A program made the translations under genes and the position numbers. Positions 45,201 through 54,234 of a stretch of 64,000 nt of DNA are shown in pieces. Position 1 is the first letter of the stretch, and each line of letters opens with the position of its first letter. Origin of the DNA: an uncultured Bacteroidales bacterium (lineage in GTDB: Bacteria; Bacteroidota; Bacteroidia; Bacteroidales; UBA932); the NCBI GenBank assembly GCA_905234795.1, contig CAJOIQ010000005.1, positions 1 to 64,000 of the forward strand. The letters are read 5' to 3'. A model generated the notes under the pieces. That model saw only the letters and a list, made by a program, of their open reading frames with translations, had not been told where the DNA came from and ran no database searches.

Positions 45201-47393
45201 GAAGGAAGGAGGATCGGCCACGGGGAAAGGCGTGGGCAGGGCGGTGTTCACGGGAGTGACATCGGTGCTCCAGGCCAGCTGGGCCAGGCTCACGGGGCCG
45301 GAAGGGAAGATGTACACCAGGGATTCCTCGGTGATGGTGGAGATGAGCACCTTCTGGGCATTGGCCATGTCGGCCAGGGCCGATGCACCGCCCTTCAGGG
45401 TGATGGAGGTGCCGTCAACGGGACCTACGCCAATCACGAAGTGCTTGCCGGCCGATTCGGGATCGGCAGCTTTGATGACCAGAGAGCCGGGAGCATCCAC
45501 CTTGAAGGCAAGATAGCCGTTGGTGGGAACGCCCTGACGGTTGGTCACGGCTGCGTTCTGGAAATTGAGCATGCCACCGCTCACCACAATGCTGTTGTTT
45601 TCGGAGGCATTGATGTACAGCAGATCACGGACCATCTCTTTCTTGATGGTGCCGGAGAAATACTTAGCATTGGAAAGATCCCAGGTGTGTTTGCCTTCAA
45701 TCTTACCCAGGGTGAGGTCCTCGGGTTCCTCCACATACGGGGTCCACCACTTGGCGGCACCCACGTTCTTGTCGGCGATTACGGAATCCGGGTTCAGGTT
45801 GAACAGTCCGGCGGGAGCGTTGTAGCAGGGATCGGCATCCAGGATGGTACCGCCGGCCTGGGCCATGGTGAAGTTGTCGGTGAAGTAAATCACACTGCCG
45901 TCATCACCCACGGGCAGGCTGTAGAACCAGTTGTTGGAAGCGGCCACGCCCATATCTGCGGCGGGGATGTACTTGGCGTTGGCACCGGCCAGGACAGCCT
46001 TGCCGGAGAAGTAGAGGAACAGGTTGTTCTTGAAGCTGAAGCTGTCGGGGACAATCTGCAGGCCGAATATACCGGCGTTGTTGGTGTTGTCCACGAAGTT
46101 CAGGTTGAACAGGGTATTGTTCTCTACCTTAAGGGCGCCCAACGTGCCGGCATCAAAGCGGATGAAGGTACGCATGCCCTGGGCAATGGTGTTGTTCACA
46201 AAGGTGAGAGACTTCACGGTGGAAGCCTGACGGATGTCGAACACGTCACCGCCCACGGTGCCGTCCTGGTTGATGTTGGTGATCTCGCAGCTGTCGTAGA
46301 TCACATCGCCCAGTACCATATCGTTGCTCCATTCATACATCAGGCCCTTGGTATAGCCTGTGATGACGCAGTTCTTATAGGTAATGTCGCCGATGTTCTT
46401 GCCCTTGGCGGTACCGCCGTTCTTGTTCTGGAAGGCGAAGCCGTAACCCGAGGGGCTCAGTGCGGTGGGATTGCCGTTGAATTCCACAGATTCAAAGTAC
46501 AGGGGCGTACCGGCTACCCAGGTGTCGGCCACATGGAACTCGCCGCTCACGACCGGCTTGGCACCGGTAGCATCCTCTTCGCCCACGATGGTGAAGCCAC
46601 CTGCAATATCCAGGGAACCAATCTCGTAAGGAGAGCCCTCCATCTTCAAGAGCACCTTGGCACCTGCGGTCTTGAGGGCGTTAGTAAGGGCGTCCAGGCT
46701 GTTCACCTCCGTGAAACCTTCGGTGGAAGGTGTGGTCCAGGCATCCACCTGGCCACGGCTGGCACTCAGGTAATAGAGGGTGAATACATATTCCTTGGCG
46801 GCGTCCAGACCGTCCACGGTAGCGGCCGCGGCGGCAATCTCCTCGGCGGTGAGGTCGTGTTTGACCACCACCTCATCGGCGCCGGGAAGGGTCACCTCGA
46901 TGCGGTCAACGTCGGCAAAGTCGGCCACGTCCTTGCTCCAGGCCAGGGAAACGGCCGCAGCGGTACGGGCGGTGACTTTGAGATAGAGATTGTCCTTCAC
47001 GGCGAAGGTCTTGAAGGTCTTGCCGTAATCGGCAATCTTGGAAGGATCCTTGGTAGCGGACGTGGCCTGCACGGAGAAGGTGTAGGTCTTGTCGGCCGTC
47101 AGTTTTTTCTGAAGAGGAACGTTGGCGGGAGCCACTTCCTCGGTCAGATAAACCTTTCCGTTGAACTCGGTGACGGTGAGGGTGTAGGACTCGGCGTCCT
47201 TGGTCACATCCCAGGAGAAAGTGACAACGTCGCCCAGGGAAGAGCTTACGCGGGCGTTCAGGTTCATGGGCTGCAGGCAGCGGGTGAGGTTCATCTCCTC
47301 GTTGGGAGAGAACTCTTCGCGTGCGCAGGAGCCCAGAACAATGGCGGCCAGGGCGAGAATCGCATATTTGATTTTATTCATTGCTTTCATCAT
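42204..47393 (-). CDS. Giant surface lipoprotein with four DUF4957/DUF5123-like beta-helix modules
   Basis: 1729 residues with a lipoprotein signal (AILALAAIVLGSC). Two fibronectin-III-like domains (about 40-225) come first. Beta-helix modules begin near residues 226, 819, 1118 and 1417; the last three repeat every 299-300 residues. Each opens with V.S..EL..A...GK..I.L..G.YD and carries G.GQG..D(I/L)R.G.Y, GGRDF(L/I)R.DA and V(R/W)....YV.KNN(L/I)FLN. Region 570-815 holds another beta domain and an FN3 domain. Single-module relatives occur next to SusD in pectin loci, where they probably bind or process pectin. No lyase catalytic residues could be assigned. Follows susD by 9 bp, in the SusE position. 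Confidence 0.8.
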   Translation of the reverse strand: MMKAMNKIKYAILALAAIVLGSCAREEFSPNEEMNLTRCLQPMNLNARVSSSLGDVVTFSWDVTKDAESYTLTVTEFNGKVYLTEEVAPANVPLQKKLTADKTYTFSVQATSATKDPSKIADYGKTFKTFAVKDNLYLKVTARTAAAVSLAWSKDVADFADVDRIEVTLPGADEVVVKHDLTAEEIAAAAATVDGLDAAKEYVFTLYYLSASRGQVDAWTTPSTEGFTEVNSLDALTNALKTAGAKVLLKMEGSPYEIGSLDIAGGFTIVGEEDATGAKPVVSGEFHVADTWVAGTPLYFESVEFNGNPTALSPSGYGFAFQNKNGGTAKGKNIGDITYKNCVITGYTKGLMYEWSNDMVLGDVIYDSCEITNINQDGTVGGDVFDIRQASTVKSLTFVNNTIAQGMRTFIRFDAGTLGALKVENNTLFNLNFVDNTNNAGIFGLQIVPDSFSFKNNLFLYFSGKAVLAGANAKYIPAADMGVAASNNWFYSLPVGDDGSVIYFTDNFTMAQAGGTILDADPCYNAPAGLFNLNPDSVIADKNVGAAKWWTPYVEEPEDLTLGKIEGKHTWDLSNAKYFSGTIKKEMVRDLLYINASENNSIVVSGGMLNFQNAAVTNRQGVPTNGYLAFKVDAPGSLVIKAADPESAGKHFVIGVGPVDGTSITLKGGASALADMANAQKVLISTITEESLVYIFPSGPVSLAQLAWSTDVTPVNTALPTPFPVADPPSFTAGEATDVLISWDPVENAASYSVVFNGKTSTVTETEFVIGGSTTSMLDPRAYVVDVYANPGKDDIYNTESAAGVASFAVLPKGGSGEDTELVVKTVDDLLAAIAAGKEAITLAPGEFDLGGALTVTAPLALKGQADAVVKGGFKLSGPAVGSFSTENLHVEANGLDIFLNLDNAEGVVAENVTIKNTEIDGFTKSVIYASNTADKFDIENIVFSGVVVKNHGTGQGVFDLRNGKYQSFTLTESTVTGGRDFLRIDAPCSIYSVLVKNNTLNNLNASGNAGGIFCVRATPALYEVSYNIVANIENSISGRTAAMVPKMKRNVYYNIAENYYKGCITADNALDGQGVLLSADPFKNAAEGDYTLTNAVVMSLGAGASQWNPSVPSSDTGTPDITVSSVEEFTAAVEAGKTNIAFADGEYDFTATPITLGADMRLAGEGYNSTLKISQITIAEGELGNLVIERLNIIGDGSNNFINVAGAAVVGNLTVRNCSISNIGKSVFYGNADGSSFDAVVFQNVKMTQLGGGQGTIDIRKGAYGVVTVEGCTVAGGRDFIRADADKVTGAVKIVNNTFDGVTLNNGNGVLYVRSTPQTYVLKNNLFLNENGSNNKLSKDASITVPDAVGGNFFYNCTAEAFWTGLINQEVALANGGVILANNPVRDAENGDYTLVDGLCLASNVGAYDWNPNSGLVLLDVTVSNVAELVNAMDAGKTGIELKAGTYDLREANEGGVLTLINSVNLMGRGKVEIIGGFKLGIGVESFTATGILFNGAEKAMGNTLEIAEATQLDKIQLENCEFVAYNKSLFYGNGTDSNVDVFSFQKNLVHGFGTGQGIIDIRKGAYGVINVSKNSFYDGGRDFLRCDAGLAGSIAIVNNTFDACSVNAGNGLLWVRSLAANPEKYVVKNNLFLNIGENSLVAKKGATVPTMSNNWFFNVGEIFFDVANEKAAISQEVATGNGGGILEADPCAGSAEFNMVLTNADLKAGDVGDPRWNPASPSYFKKR

Positions 47394-47402
47394 TCTCGGG
47401 TT

Positions 47403-49223
47403 TTACTGAAGGTTGTCGTAGCCATAATCGTTCTTGATAATGCCCTGACTGTTGGTCATGGTGTCCAGGAAGATGGGCCAGAACATATGCTGCACGGGGT
47501 CTGAAACGTAGATGCCGTCAATCCTGTCGGCATAGAAACCGGTCTTCTTGGCATCGTCGTACTTGTTCACGTAACCGGCAGAGAGTTCGTATCCGGCAGG
47601 GGCCTTTTCGCCCGTAGCCAGGAACTTGATATCCATGGAGAGACCGTCCTCGGACAGGCTGTAGGCGATGTCACCGCTCAGGGTGGCATAGGCGCCGCTC
47701 AGGTCGCGCAGGGCCTTCATATCGGCCTTGGCGGCATCCAGGCTGGTCTTGAGCTTGTTCCAGCGGATGAGGTCGGCCTTGCGCAGGAACTCGCCGCAGA
47801 ACTCCAGCGCACGCTCCTTGGCCACGGCGTTGAAGAAAGCGTCCTTGGTGCCCAGGCCGGCCACGTAAGCAGCTGCAGCATCGGCGCCACAGGCACGGGC
47901 GCGGACTTCCTCCAGATACTTCTTGGCTTCGGCGGGTCCGTTGAGTTCGTTCTCAATCTCGGCGGCCATCAGCAGAATATCGGAGTAGCGCATCACCACG
48001 GGCTTGATACCGTCGTCGTTGCCGCCGGTATAAGGCTGGGCGTCCATCCATTCGAAGCGGTATTTGCCGAAGTACCATTTGCCGATTCCAGCGGGCTCCA
48101 GGCTGTTGTCCTTGAGCCACTTGTAGTTCACGCAGGTCACGTCGCGGCGCTGGTCTCCCTCGTCGTACATGAAGTACACGGTGGGAAGCGGACCGGCGTC
48201 ACCGCCACGGGAAACGCCGTTGGAGATGGAAGCGCCTTCGGAAGCAATGGCATAGGTGAAATTCCAGCGGCCACGGCCTGCGCCGAAGGGAATCACGTAT
48301 AGCGTCTCGTAGTTGGAGCCAGCCGTGAGATTGTTCATGTTATTCTGGTTGTACCAGTAGGTCTCGTAATCGGGTTCCAGGGAAGCTTTTCCGTAGGCAT
48401 CCTTCAAATATGCCAGGGCCTTGGAATAGAGCACTTCCTTCTGGAGGTCGGGATCTGAGCTCAGGCGCACGGTACCCAGGTCGCCGGTTCCCACGGCGCC
48501 GTCCTCGGGACGGATGGCGTAACCGGAAGCCATGAGCGCGATACGGGCATACAGACCCTCGGCGAACACTTTGTTCACGCGGTCGGTACGGGAAGTGGCG
48601 GCATCCTGGCCGGGATACGGCAGGTAAGGGATGGCCTCTTCCAGGTCGGCAAGGATCTGCTTGTAAATCACGTCACGGCTGTCCTTGGGAGCATAGATGC
48701 TGTCCGAGGTGAGGGAGGTGAAGCGGGCGGGAACATCGCCCCAGGCCTTGGTGAGGTCGTAGTAGATCATGGCACGCAGCGTGAGGGCTTCGCCCAGCAG
48801 GTAGGCCATCTCGGGACGGGTCTCGGGATTGCCGTATGCGCGGATGCCTTCAATCACCAGGTTGGCGCGTTCGATACCCATGTACATGAGCGGGAACGGG
48901 CCGGTGGAAAGGTTCAGCTGGCTGTTGTTGGGCTGGCAGTCATAGGCCGAAATGTCGGACTTGCCGTCGCCCGGCTTGTAGGTGTTGTACCACTCGATAT
49001 CGGTATTGTGACCATACCAGGGCAGGAAACGGCCGCGGTAGGAGTTCACTTCGCAGAAAGCCTCGGTGATACCATAGATGGTGCCTTCCGTGAGGGAGTA
49101 ATTGGCATATACCGTGGCGGCGTCAAAGGCCGACGGGGATGAGCTGTCCAGGAGCTTGTCGCAGGAAGAAGCGGTAAAGGCCATCACTGCCACGGAAAGA
49201 ATATAGTATACAATCTTTTTCAT
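47403..49223 (-). CDS. SusD/RagB-family glycan-binding lipoprotein
   Basis: 606 residues. Lipoprotein signal MKKIVYYILSVAVMAFTASSC, then the SusD helical TPR scaffold with GIERANLVIEGIR, RPEMAYLLGEALTLRAMIYYDL, PVVMRYSDILLMAAEIENEL and KERALEFCGEFLRKADLIRW. It sits on the outer surface as the lid of the SusC channel and hands oligosaccharides to it. The ligand is inferred to be pectic oligomers from its neighbours. It lies 12 bp after susC. Confidence 0.95.
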   Translation of the reverse strand: MKKIVYYILSVAVMAFTASSCDKLLDSSSPSAFDAATVYANYSLTEGTIYGITEAFCEVNSYRGRFLPWYGHNTDIEWYNTYKPGDGKSDISAYDCQPNNSQLNLSTGPFPLMYMGIERANLVIEGIRAYGNPETRPEMAYLLGEALTLRAMIYYDLTKAWGDVPARFTSLTSDSIYAPKDSRDVIYKQILADLEEAIPYLPYPGQDAATSRTDRVNKVFAEGLYARIALMASGYAIRPEDGAVGTGDLGTVRLSSDPDLQKEVLYSKALAYLKDAYGKASLEPDYETYWYNQNNMNNLTAGSNYETLYVIPFGAGRGRWNFTYAIASEGASISNGVSRGGDAGPLPTVYFMYDEGDQRRDVTCVNYKWLKDNSLEPAGIGKWYFGKYRFEWMDAQPYTGGNDDGIKPVVMRYSDILLMAAEIENELNGPAEAKKYLEEVRARACGADAAAAYVAGLGTKDAFFNAVAKERALEFCGEFLRKADLIRWNKLKTSLDAAKADMKALRDLSGAYATLSGDIAYSLSEDGLSMDIKFLATGEKAPAGYELSAGYVNKYDDAKKTGFYADRIDGIYVSDPVQHMFWPIFLDTMTNSQGIIKNDYGYDNLQ

Positions 49224-49235
49224 ATTCTTCGCGGA

Positions 49236-52200
49236 TTAGAAAGTGAGGTTGAGACCAGCCACGAAGCCGATGCTCTTGGGATAGGCCGAATAGTCTACGC
49301 CAGGAGTAAGCGGAGTGGCACGACGGGTATCCACTTCCGGATCATATCCGGAGTATTTGGTGAGGCAGAAGAGGTTGGTGCCGGTCACGTAGATACGGGC
49401 GCGGCGCAGATGCACCTTCTGGGTGAGTTTCTCGGGCAGGGTGTAGCCGATGGTCACGCTCTGCAGACGCAGGAAGGAAGCGTCCTCCACGGCCCAGTCG
49501 CTGAAGATGGCCTGGCCCACGAAGGGAGCCCACATGGTCTTTCCGGCGTTCACCTGCTTGAGGGTTTCGGCGTCGGTGATCATCTCGCCGGTCTCCCAGT
49601 CGATGTTGGTCCAGCGGTTGTCCACATTCATCATGTTGATGAGGTTGCGGTTGTTGAACTTGCGGGAGCTGGTGAATTCCACCTTGTTGGCGTTGTACAC
49701 CTGGTTGCCGATCATGAAGTTGAAGTTGGCGCTGAAGTCAAAGCCATGGCAGTAACCGGAGAAGTTGAAGCCGCCGGTAAAGTCGGGGCTGGCGTTGCCG
49801 ATGACGGTGCGGTCGGCCACGGTGACCTTGTTGTCCTCGCTGCCGTCCACATTCTTGAACTTGGGCGCGCCGGGAACCATATAGTTGGCACCCAGGATGG
49901 CAGAGCAGTCCACTACCCCATCATTGAGCACCCACTTGGAACCGTTCCAGGTGAAGTCATCGGGCGTATAGTAGCCGTCCATCACGAAGCCGTACATGTT
50001 GCCCAGGGGCTGGCCCACTTCCACCACATAGTCGTCGCCGATTTCGGTGGAAGCCCAGTAGGACTGGGCCGTGATCTTTTTCAGACCGCCCAGGCTCATC
50101 ACCTGGTTCTTGTTGAAGGCGATGTTGCCTCCGATGTTCAGGGAGAAGTCTTTCTTCTGGACGACGGGGGCGTTGAGGGTGAGCTCGATACCGCGGTTGC
50201 GGGTGCTTCCCAGGTTGCGGTACTGGCTGTCATAACCGGAACCGGTGATGGGGAAGTTGATGAGCAGGTCCTTGATGTCGTTCTGGTACACCTCGATGCT
50301 ACCGCTCAGGCGGCTCTGGAAGAAGGAGAAATCCAGGCCGATGTTGTGGGTGTAGGTAGTCTCCCAGGTGAGGTCCGGATTGTTCATCACCTTACCGGCC
50401 ATCCAGTAGTTGGTGCTCTGGGACAGCCAGGCGGTGACGGTGGAGCTGTACTGCTTCACCAGCTGGCCGGAAGGGATGTTGTTGTTACCGGCGGTACCGA
50501 AGCTGTAGCGGAGCTTGAGCTGGTCCAACCAGTTCTTGCTGCCTTCCATCCAGTTCTCGTTGGAGATGGTCCAGGACACGGCGGCGGAGGGGAAGATACC
50601 CCAGCGATGACCGCGGGAGAACTTGGAGCTGCCATCGGCACGGAGGGTGACACCCACGGAATAACGTTTCTTGTAGTCGTAGTTCACGCGGCCGAAGAAG
50701 GACAGCAGTTTGTCGTCGGGATTGTAATAGTTATTGGTAGAAGCCGGTTTTCCGGAGGACAGGAAGTTCCAGGCCATGGGGGCGTCGTAAGAAGCGTTGA
50801 GGCCATCCACCATCAGGGTGAGCACATTGCTCTTGGTGATGGTGAGCTCTTCACCCAGGAGGGCGGTGAGGGTATGGTCGTCGTTCTTGAAGACGTCGGC
50901 GAAGTCGTAACTCAGGGTATTGGTGTTACGGTACTTGGTGCGGAAGGCCTCCTTGTGCTGGTTGGAGACGCCGGTCTTGTCGGTGGAGTTGTTGGCCACG
51001 TAGTAAGTGGTCATGCCGTAGAAACGGTCATCGGTCTGGGTGAATTTCTCCAGGCCTCCTTCCACCTTGAGGTTCAGGTTGTTGATGATCTTCCAGTTGA
51101 AGGCGGCGTTGGCATTGAGCGTAACGCGGATGCGGCGGCTGTCATTGTCGGCCACGGACTGGAGCGGCGGGGCGTTGTCGCCATAATCCTGCTCTTCGTC
51201 CACGCCCTGCAGGGTGGAAGAAATGGGAATGGGGCTGTAGGAAACAGCGTGTTTGAGACGGCCGTTACCGGAAGTGGTACCGGTGTCATTGATACCGTTG
51301 GCGCCGCCGCCGCGCACATTCACGCGGGAATAACGGACGTTGGCGTCGATGCTGGTATTCTTGGAAGTCTTGAAGTTACCCTTGAAATTGAGGTTGTCGC
51401 GGGTATAGTTAGAGCCTGCCATGATGGCCTGGTCTCCCATATGGGCATAACCCAGGGTCCAGTTCACGTTCTCGCCGCTGCCGGAAACGGAGAAGTCGGT
51501 GGAGAAGGTGGAACCGGTGTTGCCGAACACGCCCTTGATCCAGTCGTTGGTCTCCATCCCCTTGTACAGGTCAATGTCGGCGAAGGTGCCGAAGTAAGGC
51601 TCGTAGTAGGAGCTCAGGTTGTCACGCAGGACACCCAGTTCGTACTGGAACTTCACGTAATTCTCGGCATCCATGGGCTGGATGGCAGCCTTGTTGGCCA
51701 TGGTCTTGAGTCCCCAGTAGGCGTTGAACTTTACGGAAACCTTCTGGCCTTTCTCGGCATTCTTGGTGGTCACAATCACAACGCCGTTGGCACCACGGGA
51801 ACCGTAGATGGCGGTGGAGAATGCGTCCTTGAGCACGTCGATGGACTGGATTTCAGAGGAAGGGATGTCGTTGATGGATTCCACCGGGAAGCCGTCCACA
51901 ATATACAGCGGGCTGCTGTCCTGGGTGATGGAACCGCCGCCGCGGACGCGGATCTTGATGTCGGCGTCGGGGTCGCCTTCGGTGGTCACTACGGACACGC
52001 CGGCCATCTTACCGGACAGGGCCTGGGACACGGTGGTCACGGGCTGTTCGGCCAGTTTGTCGGCTCCTACAGAGGAGACCGATCCCAACAGGTCGCGGCG
52101 CTTGACGGTGGCATAACCCACCACAACCACCTCGTCCAGGAAGGTCTGGTCGGCCTTGAGGACCACGTTGATTTCCTTCTGACCGTTAATGGCCACCACT

Positions 52201-52448
52201 TGGTCGGCCAGCCCGATGAAGGAATAGACCAGGTTCACTGCATTTGCAGGGAGCGTCACCACATAGTCTCCGTCGATACCGGTGATGGTGCCGATGGTGG
52301 TTCCTTCCACCATGACGCCGGCGCCCACCAGCGGCTCTCCGTTCTCATCGGTCACAATACCCTTGACGGTATTCTGAGCCGATGCCACGAGGCTCACTCC
52401 AATGCAAAGTGCCAGAGAAAGAAGAAGTTTCTTTGTCAAACTTTTCAT
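49236..52448 (-). CDS. SusC/RagA-family TonB-dependent outer-membrane transporter
   Basis: 1070 residues. Signal peptide (MKSLTKKLLLSLALCIGVSL), carboxypeptidase-D-like regulatory domain (about 26-105), TonB box and plug (DEVVVVGYATVKRRDLLGSV, LYIVDGFPVESINDI, AIYGSRGANGVVIVTTK), then the 22-strand barrel. It has no N-terminal STN domain, so it is not an anti-sigma-coupled receptor. It imports pectin fragments with its SusD partner. Located 28 bp after the PL1 lyase gene in the same direction. Confidence 0.96.
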   Translation of the reverse strand: MKSLTKKLLLSLALCIGVSLVASAQNTVKGIVTDENGEPLVGAGVMVEGTTIGTITGIDGDYVVTLPANAVNLVYSFIGLADQVVAINGQKEINVVLKADQTFLDEVVVVGYATVKRRDLLGSVSSVGADKLAEQPVTTVSQALSGKMAGVSVVTTEGDPDADIKIRVRGGGSITQDSSPLYIVDGFPVESINDIPSSEIQSIDVLKDAFSTAIYGSRGANGVVIVTTKNAEKGQKVSVKFNAYWGLKTMANKAAIQPMDAENYVKFQYELGVLRDNLSSYYEPYFGTFADIDLYKGMETNDWIKGVFGNTGSTFSTDFSVSGSGENVNWTLGYAHMGDQAIMAGSNYTRDNLNFKGNFKTSKNTSIDANVRYSRVNVRGGGANGINDTGTTSGNGRLKHAVSYSPIPISSTLQGVDEEQDYGDNAPPLQSVADNDSRRIRVTLNANAAFNWKIINNLNLKVEGGLEKFTQTDDRFYGMTTYYVANNSTDKTGVSNQHKEAFRTKYRNTNTLSYDFADVFKNDDHTLTALLGEELTITKSNVLTLMVDGLNASYDAPMAWNFLSSGKPASTNNYYNPDDKLLSFFGRVNYDYKKRYSVGVTLRADGSSKFSRGHRWGIFPSAAVSWTISNENWMEGSKNWLDQLKLRYSFGTAGNNNIPSGQLVKQYSSTVTAWLSQSTNYWMAGKVMNNPDLTWETTYTHNIGLDFSFFQSRLSGSIEVYQNDIKDLLINFPITGSGYDSQYRNLGSTRNRGIELTLNAPVVQKKDFSLNIGGNIAFNKNQVMSLGGLKKITAQSYWASTEIGDDYVVEVGQPLGNMYGFVMDGYYTPDDFTWNGSKWVLNDGVVDCSAILGANYMVPGAPKFKNVDGSEDNKVTVADRTVIGNASPDFTGGFNFSGYCHGFDFSANFNFMIGNQVYNANKVEFTSSRKFNNRNLINMMNVDNRWTNIDWETGEMITDAETLKQVNAGKTMWAPFVGQAIFSDWAVEDASFLRLQSVTIGYTLPEKLTQKVHLRRARIYVTGTNLFCLTKYSGYDPEVDTRRATPLTPGVDYSAYPKSIGFVAGLNLTF

Positions 52449-52476
52449 GGAATTGGTTTTTTGGTTAATGATTTAG

Positions 52477-54234
52477 TTATAATTGTTTATATGTTGCATT
52501 CGCATGCTGGGCGCTCACAGTCTCGCGCACCAGGTAGTGGAGATACATTTCCAGGTTAGTATAACGTTTCTGGGGGTCCAGGGTATAGGCATTGGGGTCT
52601 CCCACCCAGTCGGGGAAAGAGGCCGATGTCTCTCCGGTATAAGCAGGCCAGCCGCCCACGTCGCTCTGGGTGTCGATAAACCCATTGTCGGAGCCCTTGG
52701 AGCCTTTGTAAGTATAGCTGCGGCTGCGGGTTTCCTTCACCACGCGCTCATCCACGCTGTCCCGCTTGAGGGAAGCGCCGCAATAATCCAGCACGGCGGT
52801 GTAGGCATGCTGGGCCGACTGCACCGACATCGAAGTCACTTTGTCGGGATAAGTGAAGCGGCTGCCGGACTTGATGACGGCGATGGTGGCCGCATCGGCC
52901 GAGGTGCCCTTCCAGTTGTCGGCACTCATATCACCCGCGGCGTCGGAGCCGTAGTCCATATAGTTGCCGTCCAGGAAGTAGTGGCCGGGAACGATGGTGG
53001 AGCATCCCGTTTTCTTGGTGCAGTTGCTGCAGGATCCGGTCCAGGGATCAATGAAGCGGACCTTGCCCGATGCCGTGGCGGGACCGGGTTTATAGTAGTT
53101 GTTGATCAAGTTGTATTTCCGGTACTCGTTTTTGTCGTTGGCGCTTTCTCCGCCGTAAGTTCCGTTGTCACCCCAGTTATAGATGACGTTGTTCACCAGG
53201 CTCACGGGGCCCTTGAGCAGGCTCAGGTAGTCGTGGTCCAGGCGGGGGTTGCGGCTGTCGTGGTGAGCCAGCAGGTTGTGGTGATAGGTGGCATTCTCGC
53301 CGCCCCACAGGCCACCGTAGCCATGCTTCCCTTTGTCGTGGATGGAATTGCGCAGGCTCTCGGACAGGATGCACCACTGCAGGGAGAAATTGGTCATGCC
53401 GTAGAAGGAGCCGCATTCGTCGGTGGACCAGCTCAGGGAGCAGTGGTCGATGATAACGTCGGACACGTTGTCTCCGGCGTTCAGGTTCATGGCGTCGTCT
53501 TCGGTCTTCTTCTCATCCCCCATGCGACAGCGGAGATAGCGGATGATGACGTTGCTGGCCTTGATGTGCAGGGTGTAGTTCTTGAGGCAGATGCCGTCTC
53601 CGGGAGCCGTCTGGCCCGCAATGGTGACATCTCCGTTCTTGATGGTGAGGGCGCTTTGCAACTCGATGATGCCGGCCACGTCAAAGACGATGGTACGGGC
53701 GCCCTTGGCCTCAATGGCGGCGCGAAGGGATCCCTCGCCTTTGTCGTTCAGGTTGGTCACATGGATGATGCTGCCGCCACGGCCGCCGGTAGTATACATA
53801 CCGCCGCCCTCGGCGCCGGGGAAGGCACGGGCCACGCCGTCCTCTTCACAGGCGGGAATGGCGAAATCGGCATAGGTAACCTCCCCTTCCGTACGGGCAT
53901 CCACCCAGGCATAGGCCGATTCTCCGTCGGCATTCACCGCCTTCACGCCAAAACGGTAGTCGGTGGCCTTGGTGAGGCCTTCCACTTTCACGTTGCGGGA
54001 GGTCACGCTGCCGTTTTGCTTTTCCGCTCCGTCCTGGGTAAGCGTCCAGAAATAACCGGTGGCGCCGTCAACCAAACTCCACTGGAAGGTGAGGCTGGTC
54101 TCCGTAGCGCTGTGCAGTTTCAAATTGACGGGAGTTGCCGGTGCACCGCCCTTTTCCTCCTGCGCGGTCTTTCCGCAGGAGAACAGGCAAAGGGCCGTCA
54201 ACACCATGCAAACAAACAGGTTCATCTTTCTCAT
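52477..54234 (-). CDS. Polysaccharide lyase family 1 pectate lyase with FN3 domain, lipoprotein
   Basis: 585 residues. Lipoprotein signal (LTALCLFSC), one FN3 domain (about 35-120) and a beta-helix PL1 domain (about 130-580). The helix begins AFPGAEGGGMYTTGGRGG, with VTNLNDKGEGSLR, DDAMNL, DVIIDHCSLSWSTDE and HHNLLAHHDSRNPRL. It cleaves polygalacturonate by beta-elimination, giving 4,5-unsaturated ends that feed GH105 and KduI. It overlaps the GH105 gene by 4 bp. Confidence 0.93.
   Translation of the reverse strand: MRKMNLFVCMVLTALCLFSCGKTAQEEKGGAPATPVNLKLHSATETSLTFQWSLVDGATGYFWTLTQDGAEKQNGSVTSRNVKVEGLTKATDYRFGVKAVNADGESAYAWVDARTEGEVTYADFAIPACEEDGVARAFPGAEGGGMYTTGGRGGSIIHVTNLNDKGEGSLRAAIEAKGARTIVFDVAGIIELQSALTIKNGDVTIAGQTAPGDGICLKNYTLHIKASNVIIRYLRCRMGDEKKTEDDAMNLNAGDNVSDVIIDHCSLSWSTDECGSFYGMTNFSLQWCILSESLRNSIHDKGKHGYGGLWGGENATYHHNLLAHHDSRNPRLDHDYLSLLKGPVSLVNNVIYNWGDNGTYGGESANDKNEYRKYNLINNYYKPGPATASGKVRFIDPWTGSCSNCTKKTGCSTIVPGHYFLDGNYMDYGSDAAGDMSADNWKGTSADAATIAVIKSGSRFTYPDKVTSMSVQSAQHAYTAVLDYCGASLKRDSVDERVVKETRSRSYTYKGSKGSDNGFIDTQSDVGGWPAYTGETSASFPDWVGDPNAYTLDPQKRYTNLEMYLHYLVRETVSAQHANATYKQL

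Noticed and set aside
42738..47504. A 1588-codon plus-strand open frame opposite the beta-helix lipoprotein
   Set aside because: It is the antisense shadow of a repetitive GC-rich gene. The minus-strand protein has a signal peptide, domain repeats and operon context; the plus-strand one has none.
49410..52559. A 1049-codon plus-strand frame opposite susC
   Set aside because: Antisense shadow. SusC motifs on the minus strand are unmistakable.
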